Below, one piece after another: positions 24,227 to 35,637 of a stretch of DNA of 64,000 nucleotides. The stretch comes from Begonia masoniana. Its lineage: Eukaryota; Streptophyta; Magnoliopsida; Cucurbitales; Begoniaceae. Position 1 is the first letter of the stretch. Each line of letters begins with the position of its first letter. The position numbers and the translations under genes were made by a program. The DNA is taken from contig CM039509.1 in the NCBI GenBank assembly GCA_022432975.1, positions 6,821,043 to 6,885,042 of the forward strand, in the 5' to 3' direction. Below the pieces are notes generated by a model. The model worked only from the letters and a program-made list of their open reading frames with translations. It did not search any database and was not told the DNA's origin.

Positions 24227-27200
24227 TGTAACGCCCCCCGAACCCGCCCCGGCTCAGTTCGTTACTTTGCTAAGCTATCCCACAATTAAAACGTAATTTA
24301 AAATAATTTTCATAAATTATTCGACTCGGTTTTTTTGGGTTTTTCGAACCCTCAAAAAATGTTGGAAAACGTGCATGAAATCTGCGCGCTCAGGCGGCGC
24401 GTCCGTGTGCGCTGCGCGCGCTCCCTGCACACCAGCCCGATCGATTCGCGCGCCCAGCCCAATCGATCGTGCCATCTCGGGTCCCTTCGGCCTAAAACAC
24501 CCATTTTTGACTTTTTTTGAATTTTCCACACTTTTTTTCATTTTTCATCGAGCCAAACACCTCCAAAAATTCTAAAATTTTTACCACACGTTCCGGACAC
24601 TCCCGACTCCATGTCCCGCAAAAATCTTAGAAAACCGACTTAAAACATATAACAAAAAAAATAAAGAACGGGAACCTGATAGTATAGACATTTTTAACAA
24701 AAATCGACAATATAACGGCTAAAAGTTTCTAAATCCGAAAACCTGAAAAACATGCATTTAAAACACCAATTAACCCATTCACACCAAATCAACACTAGTA
24801 TTCCATCAAAACATAATCTCACAAAATCACCACAAAAGAAAGTCCCAACGACAAACCACAATCCCCGAGAATCAGGTCGAAGCGCCCGACAATGGCCTAC
24901 AACCGCGAGCCCTGTGGATCTCCGACGGCTCTAGTCCTGATCCTCGCTATCCAGCTCACCTACCGAAAGGTGCCTTAGTTGCCCGCACCCAAAAAGGATG
25001 CCTTAGTTGCCCGCACCCAAAAAGGATGCCTTAGTTGCCCGCACCCAAAAAGGATGCCTTAGTTGCCCGCACCGAAAGGTGCCTTAGTTGCCCGCACCGA
25101 AAGGTGCCTTAGTTGCCCGCACCGAAAGGTGCCTTAGTTGCCCGCACCCAAAAAGGATGCCTTAGTTGCCCACACCGAAAGGTGCCTTAGTTGCCCACAC
25201 CGAAAGGTGCCTTAGTTGCCCGCACCGAAAGGTGCCTTAGTTGCCCGCACCCAAAAAGGATGCCTTAGTTGCCCGCACCGAAAGGTGCCTTAGTTGCCCG
25301 CACCCAAAAAGGATGCCTTAGTTGCCCGCACCGAAAGGTGCCTTAGTTGCCCGCACCCAAAAAGGATGCCTTAGTTGCCCGCACCCAAAAAGGATGCCTT
25401 AGTTGCCCGCACCCAAAAAGGATGCCTTAGTTGCCCGCACCGAAAGGTGCCTTAGTTGCCCGCACCCAAAAAGGATGCCTTAGTTGCCCGCACCCAAAAA
25501 GGATGCCTTAGTTGCCCGCACCCAAAAAGGATGCCTTAGTTGCCCGCACCCAAAAAGGATGCCTTAGTTGCCCGCACCCAAAAAGGATGCCTTAGTTGCC
25601 CGCACCGAAAGGTGCCTTAGTTGCCCGCACCGAAAGGTGCCTTAGTTGCCCGCACCCAAAAAGGATGCCTTAGTTGCCCGCACCCAAAAAGGATGCCTTA
25701 GTTGCCCGCACCGAAAGGTGCCTTAGTTGCCCGCACCGAAAGGTGCCTTAGTTGCCCGCACCGAAAGGTGCCTTAGTTGCCCGCACCCAAAAAGGATGCC
25801 TTAGTTGCCCGCACCCAAAAAGGATGCCTTAGTTGCCCGCACCGAAAGGTGCCTTAGTTGCCCACACCGAAAGGTGCCTTAGTTGCCCGCACCGAAAGGT
25901 GCCTTAGTTGCCCACACCGAAAGGTGCCTTAGTTGCCCGCACCCAAAAAGGATGCCTTAGTTGCCCGCACCCAAAAAGGATGCCTTAGTTGCCCACACCG
26001 AAAGGTGCCTTAGTTGCCCGCACCCAAAAAGGATGCCTTAGTTGCCCGCACCCAAAAAGGATGCCTTAGTTGCCCGCACCCAAAAAGGATGCCTTAGTTG
26101 CCCGCACCCAAAAAGGATGCCTTAGTTGCCCACACCGAAAGGTGCCTTAGTTGCCCACACCGAAAGGTGCCTTAGTTGCCCGCACCCAAAAAGGATGCCT
26201 TAGTTGCCCACACCGAAAGGTGCCTTAGTTGCCCGCACCCAAAAAGGATGCCTTAGTTGCCCGCACCCAAAAAGGATGCCTTAGTTGCCCGCACCCAAAA
26301 AGGATGCCTTAGTTGCCCGCACCCAAAAAGGATGCCTTAGTTGCCCGCACCCAAAAAGGATGCCTTAGTTGCCCGCACCCAAAAAGGATGCCTTAGTTGC
26401 CCGCACCCAAAAAGGATGCCTTAGTTGCCCGCACCCAAAAAGGATGCCTTAGTTGCCCGCACCCAAAAAGGATGCCTTAGTTGCCCGCACCGAAAGGTGC
26501 CTTAGTTGCCCGCACCGAAAGGTGCCTTAGTTGCCCACACCGAAAGGTGCCTTAGTTGCCCGCACCCAAAAAGGATGCCTTAGTTGCCCGCACCGAAAGG
26601 TGCCTTAGTTGCCCGCACCCAAAAAGGATGCCTTAGTTGCCCGCACCCAAAAAGGATGCCTTAGTTGCCCGCACCCAAAAAGGATGCCTTAGTTGCCCGC
26701 ACCCAAAAAGGATGCCTTAGTTGCCCGCACCCAAAAAGGATGCCTTAGTTGCCCGCACCGAAAGGTGCCTTAGTTGCCCGCACCCAAAAAGGATGCCTTA
26801 GTTGCCCACACCGAAAGGTGCCTTAGTTGCCCGCACCCAAAAAGGATGCCTTAGTTGCCCACACCGAAAGGTGCCTTAGTTGCCCGCACCCAAAAAGGAT
26901 GCCTTAGTTGCCCACACCGAAAGGTGCCTTAGTTGCCCACACCGAAAGGTGCCTTAGTTGCCCGCACCCAAAAAGGATGCCTTAGTTGCCCGCACCCAAA
27001 AAGGATGCCTTAGTTGCCCGCACCCAAAAAGGATGCCTTAGTTGCCCACACCGAAAGGTGCCTTAGTTGCCCACACCGAAAGGTGCCTTAGTTGCCCGCA
27101 CCCAAAAAGGATGCCTTAGTTGCCCACACCGAAAGGTGCCTTAGTTGCCCGCACCCAAAAAGGATGCCTTAGTTGCCCGCACCGAAAGGTGCCTTAGTTG

Positions 27201-28050
27201 CCCGCACCCAAAAAGGATGCCTTAGTTGCCTGCACCGGCAGGTACCTTAGTTGCCCGCACCCAAAAAGGATGCCTTAGTTGCCCGCACCGAAAGGTGCCT
27301 TAGTTGCCCGCACCCAAAAAGATGCCTTAGTTGCCCACACCGAAAGGTGCCTTAGTTGCCCGCACCCAAAAAGGATGCCTTATTTGCCCGCACCCAAAAA
27401 GGATGCCTTAGTTGCCTGCACCGAAAGGTGCCTTACTCTGTAACCAACTCTCGTTCACACTCACAATGACAAACACACAACAACAAACAATGCAGCTATA
27501 CATCATGATGCATGTTTCAACGATATGTAACACAACACCACACCACACAACAACTCAACACAACTCGAAGCAAAACCAATAACTCAACTCAACACGAAGC
27601 AAAGCAATAATAAATAAACCCTACCATTCTATGGTGTAGGCCCGAAGGCGAAAGAATAGCACCCACTACTTACCTGACTGCTCGGCTTCCAAGTGCTCAA
27701 TTCATCCTATTACTTCACTAGCTCGACGACCTAAAATAACGAAACCTTAACTTGATAAGTCAACAATAAAGTCTAAGGAATTTCCTAACTAAACTAAACA
27801 ACATTTATAACCAATTCTCTTTCAAAACACAAAACCCGATTTTTACCCAAAATTACAACGTCCAACTTCGAACGGCCATAACTCCCTCATTTTTCAACGA
27901 ATTTCGACGTGTCACCCCAATACGGAAACCTCTACACGTCTACTATCCATTAAAACACTCAAATCAACCAAATAAATAAATTGACCAACTCGAAAACCAG
28001 GGAACAGAACCGGCCACCAAGTGTTCCCAACCCGATTTTTGAGTAACACT
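24227..28050 (-). mobile_element. Truncated LTR with giant tandem array
   Basis: The plus strand starts TGTAACGCCCCCCGAACCCG at 24227 and is the reverse-complement homologue of the solo LTR at 29128-31906. Shared parts are the GC-rich block near 24370-24480, the repeat array, and the GCCTTCGGGCCTACACCAT module (27631-27650). The homologous small exon is 27674-27730. Homology fades by about 28000-28055, about 0.6 kb short of the expected LTR end, and I found no TSD, so the right end is truncated. It sits between the Gag and protease parts of the Athila/Tat-like element. Confidence 0.75.
24965..27433. repeat. Tandem array of 25-bp and 28-bp units, about 90 copies
   Basis: Two interspersed unit types share TGCCTTAGTTGCCCGCAC: one adds CGAAAGG (25 bp), the other CCAAAAAGGA (28 bp). 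A few units have CACACCG instead of CGCACCG, and one is CTGCACCGGCAGGTACC. The related solo LTR at 29128-31906 has only about nine such units (30494-30800), so the expansion is specific to this copy. The array ends directly against the predicted splice acceptor (TAG|GTGAGC, minus strand, near 24961). Confidence 0.95.
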
Positions 28051-28055
28051 CTTCT

Positions 28056-28656
28056 GAACGATAGAATCATTCCTTGTCATATAAACTATCTTCTTTTACT
28101 CCATAGATGATTGTTGTTCTAACTGAAGATGATTATTTTGCTGGGGCATAATTGGTTGCGAAAAACCATGAGTTTGTTGCGAGAATCCCAGTGGATAAGA
28201 ACTTTTGGCATTATTTTGTATAGCATTCTTGTTAGCATTTCTAGTTTGTAAACTTCACTGTAAATTGGGCTGTTGTTTTCAACCAGGATTGTACCCATTA
28301 CTTTTTCGATCATAACTCACGTAGTTAACAACTTCTGTGTTTGATGAGCAATATTCCAATGAATGTCTTTCACCACAAAATTTACACGATATGCTCAAAA
28401 CGTATTGGCTCTGCTGGTTTTTTGGTACATTTATTGACTTAATCGCATTGGTTAGGGTAAACATTTGAGCGGTCAAAGTTGTCATGTGATCTAGCTCCAA
28501 TACTCTAGCAACTCTTCCATTTGTGGTTGCTTTCTCAGATGACCATTGATAGTTGTTTATAGCCAGTCTTTAATAGCTCGAATGCTTTAGTATGTGTCTT
28601 AGTCAAAATTGCTCCATTAGCTGATGCATCCAAGATAGCTCTAGTTTGGCTATTCA
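28056..28656 (-). pseudogene. Athila/Tat-like Gag, C-terminal part, degenerate
   Basis: The minus strand reads NSQTRAILDASANGAILTKT from 28651, then after a stop and shift a segment LTAQMFTLTNAIKSI (about 28440-28490), then the zinc-knuckle-like CKFCGERHSLEYC (near 28350-28390) and a Gln/Ser-rich tail. Active relatives use this protein as the structural capsid/nucleocapsid. It continues the Gag fragment at 39113-39790 after removal of the ATTCA-flanked insertion: the upstream piece ends FYNCLN and this one resumes SQTR. Several in-frame stops show it is dead. Confidence 0.8.
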
Positions 28657-28824
28657 TGTAACACCTGAATTTTTCTTTCCATGTAATTGTTCCTAAAATA
28701 TTATGTACAAATATATTATTAATGTAATGAATATTTTGGATGGAGATTTTGATAGGACGAGTAATTGACGAAAATGAAAGAAGAGATTTAAATGAAAAGA
28801 AGAAAAAAGGTGGGTGGAGGGGGG

Positions 28825-28921
28825 TGTGATGACCCAGATGTGTACGTATGGATACGACTGCGGGGCAAACCTCGGGTTGCGGGGTGGATCCCAGACTCGA
28901 GTGTAGATGAATCCCGGGTTG
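28825..28921 (+). mobile_element. Fragment of a Cassandra-type LTR
   Basis: TGTGATGACCCAGATGTG begins a run matching the first part (minus-strand sense) of the complete element at 34319-34722, including TGCGGGGCAAACCTCGGGTTG. It stops after about 97 bp, where integrase sequence begins. The 5S-related part is absent. The junction marks a deletion that also removed the 3' part of the adjoining gypsy element. Confidence 0.65.
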
Positions 28922-29122
28922 CAATGCTCTTGAAGGTCTCTGATGTTCAGCTTTTATCTGTTGACAAGTCAAACACGATCCTACGTACTCCGCCACACTT
29001 CCTTTCATATTTGGCCACCAATAATGTTGTCTAAGGCCTCTGTATATTTTCGTACTTCCAGGATGAACAGAGAATCTAGAAGAATGAGGTTCCGAAAGTA
29101 GCTCTTTTCGAAGTTCTTCATT
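28922..29122 (-). pseudogene. Integrase zinc-finger fragment of the dead Tekay/Del-like element
   Basis: On the minus strand a frame reads [20 protein letters not shown] and [15 protein letters not shown], the HHCC zinc-finger of a Ty3/gypsy integrase. It is very close to residues 979-1025 of the young element at 50109-54293. Upstream it is joined, through the solo LTR at 29128-31906 with TSD AGCCG, to the rest of pol. Downstream it is cut after HQRPS by the Cassandra-type fragment, so the catalytic core and C-terminus are missing. Confidence 0.85.
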
Positions 29123-29127
29123 AGCCG

Positions 29128-31906
29128 TGTAACACCCGAGAATTTCATATAGCGCGTATAGGTCTAGAAGTACACGGTTAGAGGGTTTAAGGATGTTAAG
29201 ATGTTAGGAAGGAAGGGTTTAGAAGAAATGTGAGGGGAAGAAAAGTGGTTGACAATTCAAACATGAGATGTTTGAAAAGTCAAGATTTTATCAACCAATA
29301 GAAAATTTGTATTGAAATAAATACTTGGAAAAAAGGTTAGGTAGAAGGGGATTATAAGATGCATGCACGTTGAAATTCATGTGGAGAAAAGGGGGGGCTT
29401 GATTGCAATTTTATAGAAATGGTGGAGAGAATTAAAAAGAAGAAAATATTTTGGTTTAAATGGTAAAGTTTTCATTTCTCCTCTTTATCTTCCACGCCAT
29501 CTCTCTTCCTCCTCCATAGCCGATCTCCTTCCTCCCTTTTCTTCAATTCTCTTATGGCATTTTAAGGTAAAACTTTATGGGTTTTGGTTTTTGTAACTTT
29601 GGATGAAGTTTGTGAGTGTTTTTAGTGAGTTTTAAGGGGTTTTGGTGAGGGTTTGAAAACCCTAGTTTATGAATTCCGAAAATTATTGTTCCTTGGATGT
29701 TTTTCTTTCTCTTTTGATGATTAAAGCCTTGGATACGATAGTTTGGGTGGTTCGAGTGGTTAGATTCAAGTTTGGGAGAGTGTTTCACAAATACCGGTTT
29801 AGGAACATTGGATACCCGATTCTGTTTGCTGGATTTCGAGTTGGCTAGAGTGTTTGTTTGGTTAATTTGAGTGGTTCAATGGATAGTAGACGTGTAGAGG
29901 TTTCCGAATTGGGGTGGCGCGTCGAAATCTGTTGAAAAACGAGGGAGTTATGACCGTTTGAAGTTGGACGGTCAATTTTAGAGTAAAAATCGGGTTTTGA
30001 GTTAAGTTGTAGTTTCAGGTTGAAGTGTTTGTTAGTTTTGGTTTTAGGATCCTTTAGAATTTTATTAGTGATTTACTAAGTTGAGTTTTCATTATTTTAG
30101 GGTGATCGAGCGTGAAATTTGGTTGGACGAAGTGAGCGAACACATACCTAGACGTCAGGTAAGTATTGGGTGTCATCCTTTCGCCCTCGGGCCTACACCA
30201 CGGGACGGTAGGGTTTATTCGTTATTGCTTTACTTCGTGTACGTTGAGTTATTGTTTTACTTGGTGTTGTGTTGTCATATTGGGTTGTGACGCTGAGTTA
30301 CTATTTTGCTTGTCGTTGTGTGTTTGTCGGGTTGTCGTTGTATGTTTGTCATTGTGTGTTTGTCGGGTTGTCGTTGTAGGTTTGTCGTGGTGTGTTTGTC
30401 GTTGAGAAGTCGTTGTGTGTTTGTTGTTTGTGAGGGTTATGTTGAGTCAGTTTTGTTGAGTTGCATTGTTTGTCATGGTAGTCAGTTAAAGAGTAAGGCA
30501 CTTCGGTACGGGCAATGTGTCGTTGTGTGTTTGTCATTGTGTAAGGCACTTCGGTGCGGGCAATGTGTAAGGCACTTCGGTGCGGGCAATGTGTAAGGCA
30601 TTTCGGTGCGGGCAAAGTGTAAGGCACTTCGGTGCGGGCAAAGTGTAAGGCACTTCGGTGCGGGCAATGTGTAAGGCACTTCGGTGCGGGCAATGTGTCG
30701 TTGTGTGTTTGTCGTTGTGAGTTTGTCGTTGTGTAAGGCACTTCGGTGCGGGCAATGTGTAAGGCACTTCGGTGCGGGCAATGTGTAAGGCACCTTTGAG
30801 GTGCAGGCAACTATGAGTTGAGTTGTTGAGTTGCATTGTGGTGTTGTATTGCATTGTTTGGCCGTATTGTGTTGTTGTGCATAGTGCTTAGTTTTTAAAC
30901 TGTATTTGTTATCCCCTACTTGCTAAGCTTAAGCTTACGTGTGTGTGTGTGTGTGTGTTCTGTGGTGTAGGTGACAACAGGAGTTCAGGTTAGAGCTTCG
31001 AGGAAAGCTAGGATTGGGACGCAGTCGTTGATGTACGCTGTATGCCGGTGCGGGCAGTTGTCGGGGCGCCTCGGCCAAAGTCTTCAGAGCTGTGGGGTTG
31101 GTTGTGAGACTAGACGATCGGTTTGGTGAGATTTCGGTTTGTAGTTGGGATTGTGGGATTTTGTTGTCGGTTCGTGAGAGTTGTTTAGTGTAAATGGTTG
31201 TGGAATTGTTCTGGTGTAAACTGGGTTGAGTCGTGGTTTTAAGTATTTGTTTTTCAGGTTTAGAATTATTTAGCCGATATATTGTCGGTTTTGATTTTAA
31301 AACAAATGACGTCGAATCACGTTATTTATTTTTGTTAATATTCGTTTTAAGTCGGTTTTACAAGATTTTTACGAGACTTGAAGGTTTGGGTGTCGGGAAG
31401 GTATGGTTAAAGTTTCGTGATTTTTAGAGATGTTCGGGGTGGAGAAATATGAGAAATTGTGGGGAAAGGTCAAAAAGGGTGAAAACTAAAGTTTTTGGGT
31501 GTTTTGGGTCGAGAAACCCCGAGGAGGCCCAACCGATCGGGCATCGGGCCGCGATCGGTCGCGGTCGGTGTGCGCCGCCCAGCGCGCAGGCGCGCGCGAT
31601 CGCAGCGAGCGCGCAGGGACGCGCCCAGCGCACACGCGCAGGGCACTGCCTTGGCGCGCGCACCCAGTGGCCCTTTGAGGCCAAACTTCGTTTTTTTTGA
31701 ATTTTTCCCAACTCCAACAATGTTTTGACCCGACATTTTCCAACGTATTTTAAACGTATTTTGGGCCCATTTTCCAATAAATTTGAGGGTTCAAAAAACC
31801 CGAAAACGAGTCGTAAAATTTACGAAAACTATTTTAAACGATGTTTTAAATGCGGGTTTGATTTGCAAACGTAGCGTTCCGAGCCGGGCGGGTTTGGGGC
31901 GTTACA
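29128..31906 (+). mobile_element. Solo LTR inserted in integrase
   Basis: It runs TGTAACACCCGAG to GGGGCGTTACA (2779 bp), with exact TSD AGCCG at 29123-29127 and 31907-31911. Deleting it restores the integrase reading in the host element. Leader features are a donor AAG|GTAAAA at 29567, an acceptor at 30100, a 58-nt exon, a donor CAG|GTAAGT at 30159 and an acceptor GGTGTAG at 30970. Repeats lie at 30494-30800, a (GT)n tract at 30939-30958, and a CpG-dense block at 31500-31665. Overlapping frames on both strands in the CpG-dense block are artefacts. Confidence 0.9.
30494..30800. repeat. 26-bp tandem repeat, about nine copies in two blocks
   Basis: The unit is AAGGCACTTCGGTGCGGGCA plus ATGTGT. 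It is interrupted twice by GTTGTGTGTTTGTCGTTGTG-type spacer and ends with a variant AAGGCACCTTTGAGGTGCAG. It is homologous, on the opposite strand, to the 25/28-bp array at 24965-27433. The three minus-strand frames here (30349-30854) are repeat artefacts. Confidence 0.92.
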
Positions 31907-34318
31907 AGCCGGGACAAACCATCTATTCTGAAATTTAAGAATTCCGTCGTCAGAATAGTTGAAATCTGATTTATCAGTAGAATCCATGCTTAACTTGTAC
32001 TTGTTGCACTCAACATCATTCGCCTGAACTTCCTTTATTCTCTCCAGAATAGTAGGCTTCAAAGATATAACATAAAGCATAGCTGACACGCTGGACACTG
32101 CTTCCAGATTGAATCTTTGGAATTCTGACTCCAAAGCTAATGGCATGTAAAGAATCATTGCCAAGGTTGGCATTGTCACTCTGCTCAACGCATCAGCCAC
32201 TACATTTGTCTTGTCGGGGTGGTATTTGATCTGAAAATCTTAGTCCTTAACAAACTCCAACCACCGACGTTGCCTCATGTTTAACTCTTTTTGAGTGAAA
32301 ATATATTTCAGACTTTTATGATCTGAAAATATTTCACAAGGTTGTCCATATAAGTAATGCCTCCAAATTTTCAAAGCAAAAACCACCGCAGCTAACTCCA
32401 AGTCATTTGTAGGATAATTATTCTCATGCATTTTCAGCTGTCTAGAAGCATAAGCTATTACCTTTCCATTTTGCATCAACACACAGCCAAGACCAACTTT
32501 GGAAGCATCACAATAAATGCTAAACTTTCCATTCTCAACAGAAAGTGTTAATATTGGGGCATTAGTCAATCTCTATTTCAAAGTCTGAAAACTGTACTCA
32601 CATTCTTCAGTCCATACATACTTCATGTTTTTCCTTGTTAACCGAGTGAGGGGTGTCACAATCTTTCGAGAATCCTTCAATAAATTTCCTGTAATATCCT
32701 ACTAATCCAAAGAAACTCCGAATATCTGTAACATTCCTTGATTGGGGCCATTCCTTGACTGCTTGAACCTTGGTTGGATCAACAAATATCTCATCTCCCG
32801 AGATAACGTGACCCAGAAAGTGAACTTGGTCCAACCAAAACTCACACTTGGATAACTTGGCATAAAGTTGGTGCTGCTTTAGTACTTCTAACACCAAGTT
32901 CAGATGCTTTGCATGCTCATCCTTTGTACGTGAATAGATTAAATATCATCAATAAGCACTATGACAAATTTATCTAAATCTCATGAAACACCCTATTCAT
33001 AAGATCCATGAAGGCTGCTGGTGCATTTGTCAATCCAAAAGACATTACCAAAAACTCATAATATCCATACCTCGTGCGAAAGGTGGTCTTTGGGATATCT
33101 TCAGATTTGACTTTCAATTGGTAATAACCGGACCTTAGGTCAATCTTAGAGAAGACTCGCGCACCATGGAGTTGGTCGAATAAATCATCAATCCTTGGTA
33201 GTGGATACTTGTTTTTGATAGTTAACTTATTCAATTCTCGATAATCAACGCACATACACAATGATCCATCCTTCTTCTTAACAAAAAGGACTAGTCCACC
33301 CCAAGGTGAAAAGCTAGGGCATATGAACCCCTTTTCCAACAGTTCCTCCAACTGTGTCTTTAACTCTCTAAGCTCTGTTGGTGCTAATCTATATGGATTC
33401 TTAGATACAGGCTCGGCGCCTGGGTAAACATCTATAACGAACTCGATTTCCCTATCTGGTGGCAAACCAGGAAGGTCATCCAGAAATACTTCTAGGAAGT
33501 CTTGGACAGCTAAGACATTTTGAAGACTCGCTCCTCCTACAAACTGTGCGTCTATAACACTGGCCAAAAAGCATAAATACTCCCCGCATGGAGAAGGCCT
33601 AGCGTTGATAGGAGTCATAACAGACATCCTCTTACCCTTCTTCAAAGCTTGAAAAGTGTGTTTCAAACCACCAGGGGGTTGAAAACTGACTATCCCAGAC
33701 CTATAATCGATTGTGTGTTTGAACATCCAGTCCATTCCCAGGATTACATCAAATCCCAAAATCTCCATGATAATGAGATCAGCAGGTAGATTCATGCTTC
33801 CCACTGACACCACACTATCAAACATCACTTGGTTAGAGTGCAAGCATTCACCGGAAGGTAACGCAACATTAAACACGTGCTCAGTTGGCATAGGCCGTAC
33901 ATCCAACTTGACGGCAAACGCAAACGCTATAAAAGAATGTGTTGCACAAGAATCTATTAAAGTAAAAGCAGGCATATAGTTGATCAATATAGTACCTGAC
34001 ACTACAGCGGGCTGGTCATCGTCACCCGTCTCCATCATGGAGAATATCCTCGGCTTCAACTTAGCAAGGCAACTCTTTAAAGCTGGACAATCCATGTTAA
34101 CATGGCCAACTTTATTACAGTTGTAGCATCGAATGACTCTTGGCTTCGGGCAATCATTGAACGTGTGTCCGATCTCCTCACAGTTGAAGCACTTCCCCGA
34201 ACTAAGTCTGCACTCTCCCGGGTGATATCTCAAGCATTTCGGGCATTGAGGAAATCTCTTGGTGTCTTGCACTTTCTTCTCTCTTCCCTGAATTCCTTGG
34301 CCCTCACTGGGCCTCTTC

Positions 34319-34722
34319 TGTAACAACCCCTTATCCCAGCAAGATATTGTCCGCTCTGGGGATTGGGCCGCAGCCCAATATCCTCCCCTCACGGCTTTGT
34401 TTGACGAGAACTTCCCGGAAGGTCACCCAACCTGGGATTGCTCTCGCCGAAGCACTTTTAACTTCGGAGTTCTTATGGGATCCGTTGCCAATCGTGCTCC
34501 AAAACGCGTCTTGCTATGTTGGGAGGGTCTCTTTACATATGTTTCATTTCCATGTACATCCCCAAGCGATGTGGGATTGTGACAACCCCCTCTTTACGAC
34601 CCAGGATTCGCCTATACTCGAGTCCGAGATTCGCCTACACTCAGCTTAGGTCCCAAGGTTTGCCCCGCAACCCGAGGTTTGCCCCGCAGTCGTACTCATA
34701 CGTGCACATTCGGGTCATCACA
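34319..34722 (-). mobile_element. Cassandra-type solo LTR with 5S rRNA-derived segment
   Basis: The element runs TGTAACAACCCC to GGTCATCACA on the plus strand (404 bp), with exact TSD TCTTC at 34314-34318 and 34723-34727. Removing it restores the Gag reading [13 protein letters not shown]. On the minus strand 34404-34490 matches roughly positions 27-115 of plant 5S rRNA, including GGATCCCATAAGAACTCCGA and GTTGGGTGACC, the region holding the internal RNA polymerase III promoter. Carrying 5S sequence in the LTR is the hallmark of Cassandra TRIMs. There is one terminal repeat only, so it is solo. Confidence 0.85.
34404..34490 (-). ncRNA. 5S rRNA-like domain in the Cassandra-type LTR
   Basis: On the minus strand the order is GGATCCCATAAGAACTCCGA, AGTTAAAAGTGCTTCGGCGAG, then GGTTGGGTGACCTTCCGGG. 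Box A differs from the canonical AGTTAAGCGTGCTTGGGCGAG by several changes and the first about 26 nt of 5S rRNA are missing or unrecognisable. It is therefore not a functional 5S rRNA gene. Any Pol III activity would rest on the degenerate internal boxes. Confidence 0.75.
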
Positions 34723-35625
34723 TCTTCATCCCTTGTTGTTGGTGCGGCTGAATGAACTTTCGTGGAGCTTCTCCTGGTCCAATACACTTCATTGTTGCTT
34801 CTTCCACTACCAATGCCGTGGACACAACTTCACTGTAAGACAAGCCTTTAATACTAGAAATCTTGACCCCTCCGTAAATCTCTGGCTTCAGTCCATGCAC
34901 AAATTGAAAAACTTTATCTTCATTCCTGTGTACGAGGTGTCTAGCAAAGCTGGACAGAGACTCAAATTGTCTGTTGTACTCAGACATGGACCCCGTCTGT
35001 TTCAATTGCAGAAAATCCACTTTCTTTGAAGTCTGAACAGTGTTGTTAAAGTATTTCTCATAGAAAGCTTCCTTGAATTACACCCAAGACATTGCTAGGA
35101 CATCAATGGTGGTCTCCATCATTTCCCACCAAAGCTGAGCATCACTAGCCAAATGGAATGTTTCCAAAGTGACTTTGTCTCTTTCTCCAATATTGGCGTA
35201 TTTGAACATACTCTCAATCTTCTTAAGCCATTCCTCGGCAACAATCGGGTTGGATGACTATCCATCAAACATGGGCGGCTGTAATCTCCAGAATCTGTCT
35301 CCTGATTGCTCATTGCTAGAACTCGAGTTGGCACTCCCTTGCGCATCTCGGTTTAATAGTAGTCCCAATTGATCAGACTGCTAACGCACAAAATCTGTCA
35401 GCTGCCTAATCACACTAGGATCCTCCTCACTTCTCGAATTTGGTATCTCTCTCGGTACTCTTGGTCTTCCTGGTCGTCTAGACATTTTGCTATATTCCTG
35501 GACAAGGTTAATTACTCTCATAAATATCTAATAACTAAGGTTAACATAAACACTTACAGTTGCTGGAGTACTCCCACGTGACGATCGGCACTGATGAGTA
35601 ATCCTCTGAACGATTTAACCTAATG

Positions 35626-35637
35626 TCTCTGATACCA
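35626..35637 (-). other. Primer-binding site of the dead Tekay/Del-like element
   Basis: On the minus strand TGGTATCAGAGA follows the LTR end GGGCGTTACA by three bases. It matches the initiator tRNA-Met complement over 11 of 12 bases and is identical to the site in the young element (49662-49673). Confidence 0.85.

Larger units (their letters stand above)
31912..35485 (-). pseudogene. Gag-Pol of a dead Tekay/Del-like Ty3/gypsy element
   Basis: On the minus strand Gag starts at 35485 with MSRRPGRPR. It continues in broken frames (35346-35119, 35020-34728) and, after the Cassandra-type insert (34319-34722), from 34313. Recognisable parts in order are zinc knuckles [14 protein letters not shown] and [14 protein letters not shown] (near 34105-34185), protease with [10 protein letters not shown] (near 33945) where the catalytic DSG is DSC, reverse transcriptase [10 protein letters not shown] (near 33235), a shifted VIVLIDD active-site stretch (near 32955), RNase [12 protein letters not shown] (near 32500) and the linker up to NRWFVPA (31912). 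Stops and frameshifts occur at about 35110, 32973, 32600 and 32239. It is about 80-85% similar by eye to the young copy at 50109-54293. Confidence 0.9.

Noticed and set aside
24965..27433. CRISPR-like array
   Set aside because: Units are contiguous with no unique spacers, the unit length alternates between 25 and 28 bp, and the surroundings are plant retrotransposon LTRs.
24227..28050. A TSD-flanked complete solo LTR
   Set aside because: The left end is clear, but about 0.6 kb of the expected right end is missing and no matching 5-bp flank could be found, so I call it truncated.
30349..30854. Three minus-strand frames with HCPHRSALH-type peptides
   Set aside because: They are translations of the 26-bp repeat in an LTR.
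31449..31777. Overlapping Arg/Ala-rich frames on both strands
   Set aside because: They come from a CpG-dense block near the LTR end that keeps stops rare. A similar block occurs at 24370-24480, and no frame is conserved between them.
34404..34490. Genuine 5S rRNA gene
   Set aside because: The 5' end is missing, box A is altered, and the segment lies inside a TSD-flanked 404-bp element, the pattern of a Cassandra LTR.
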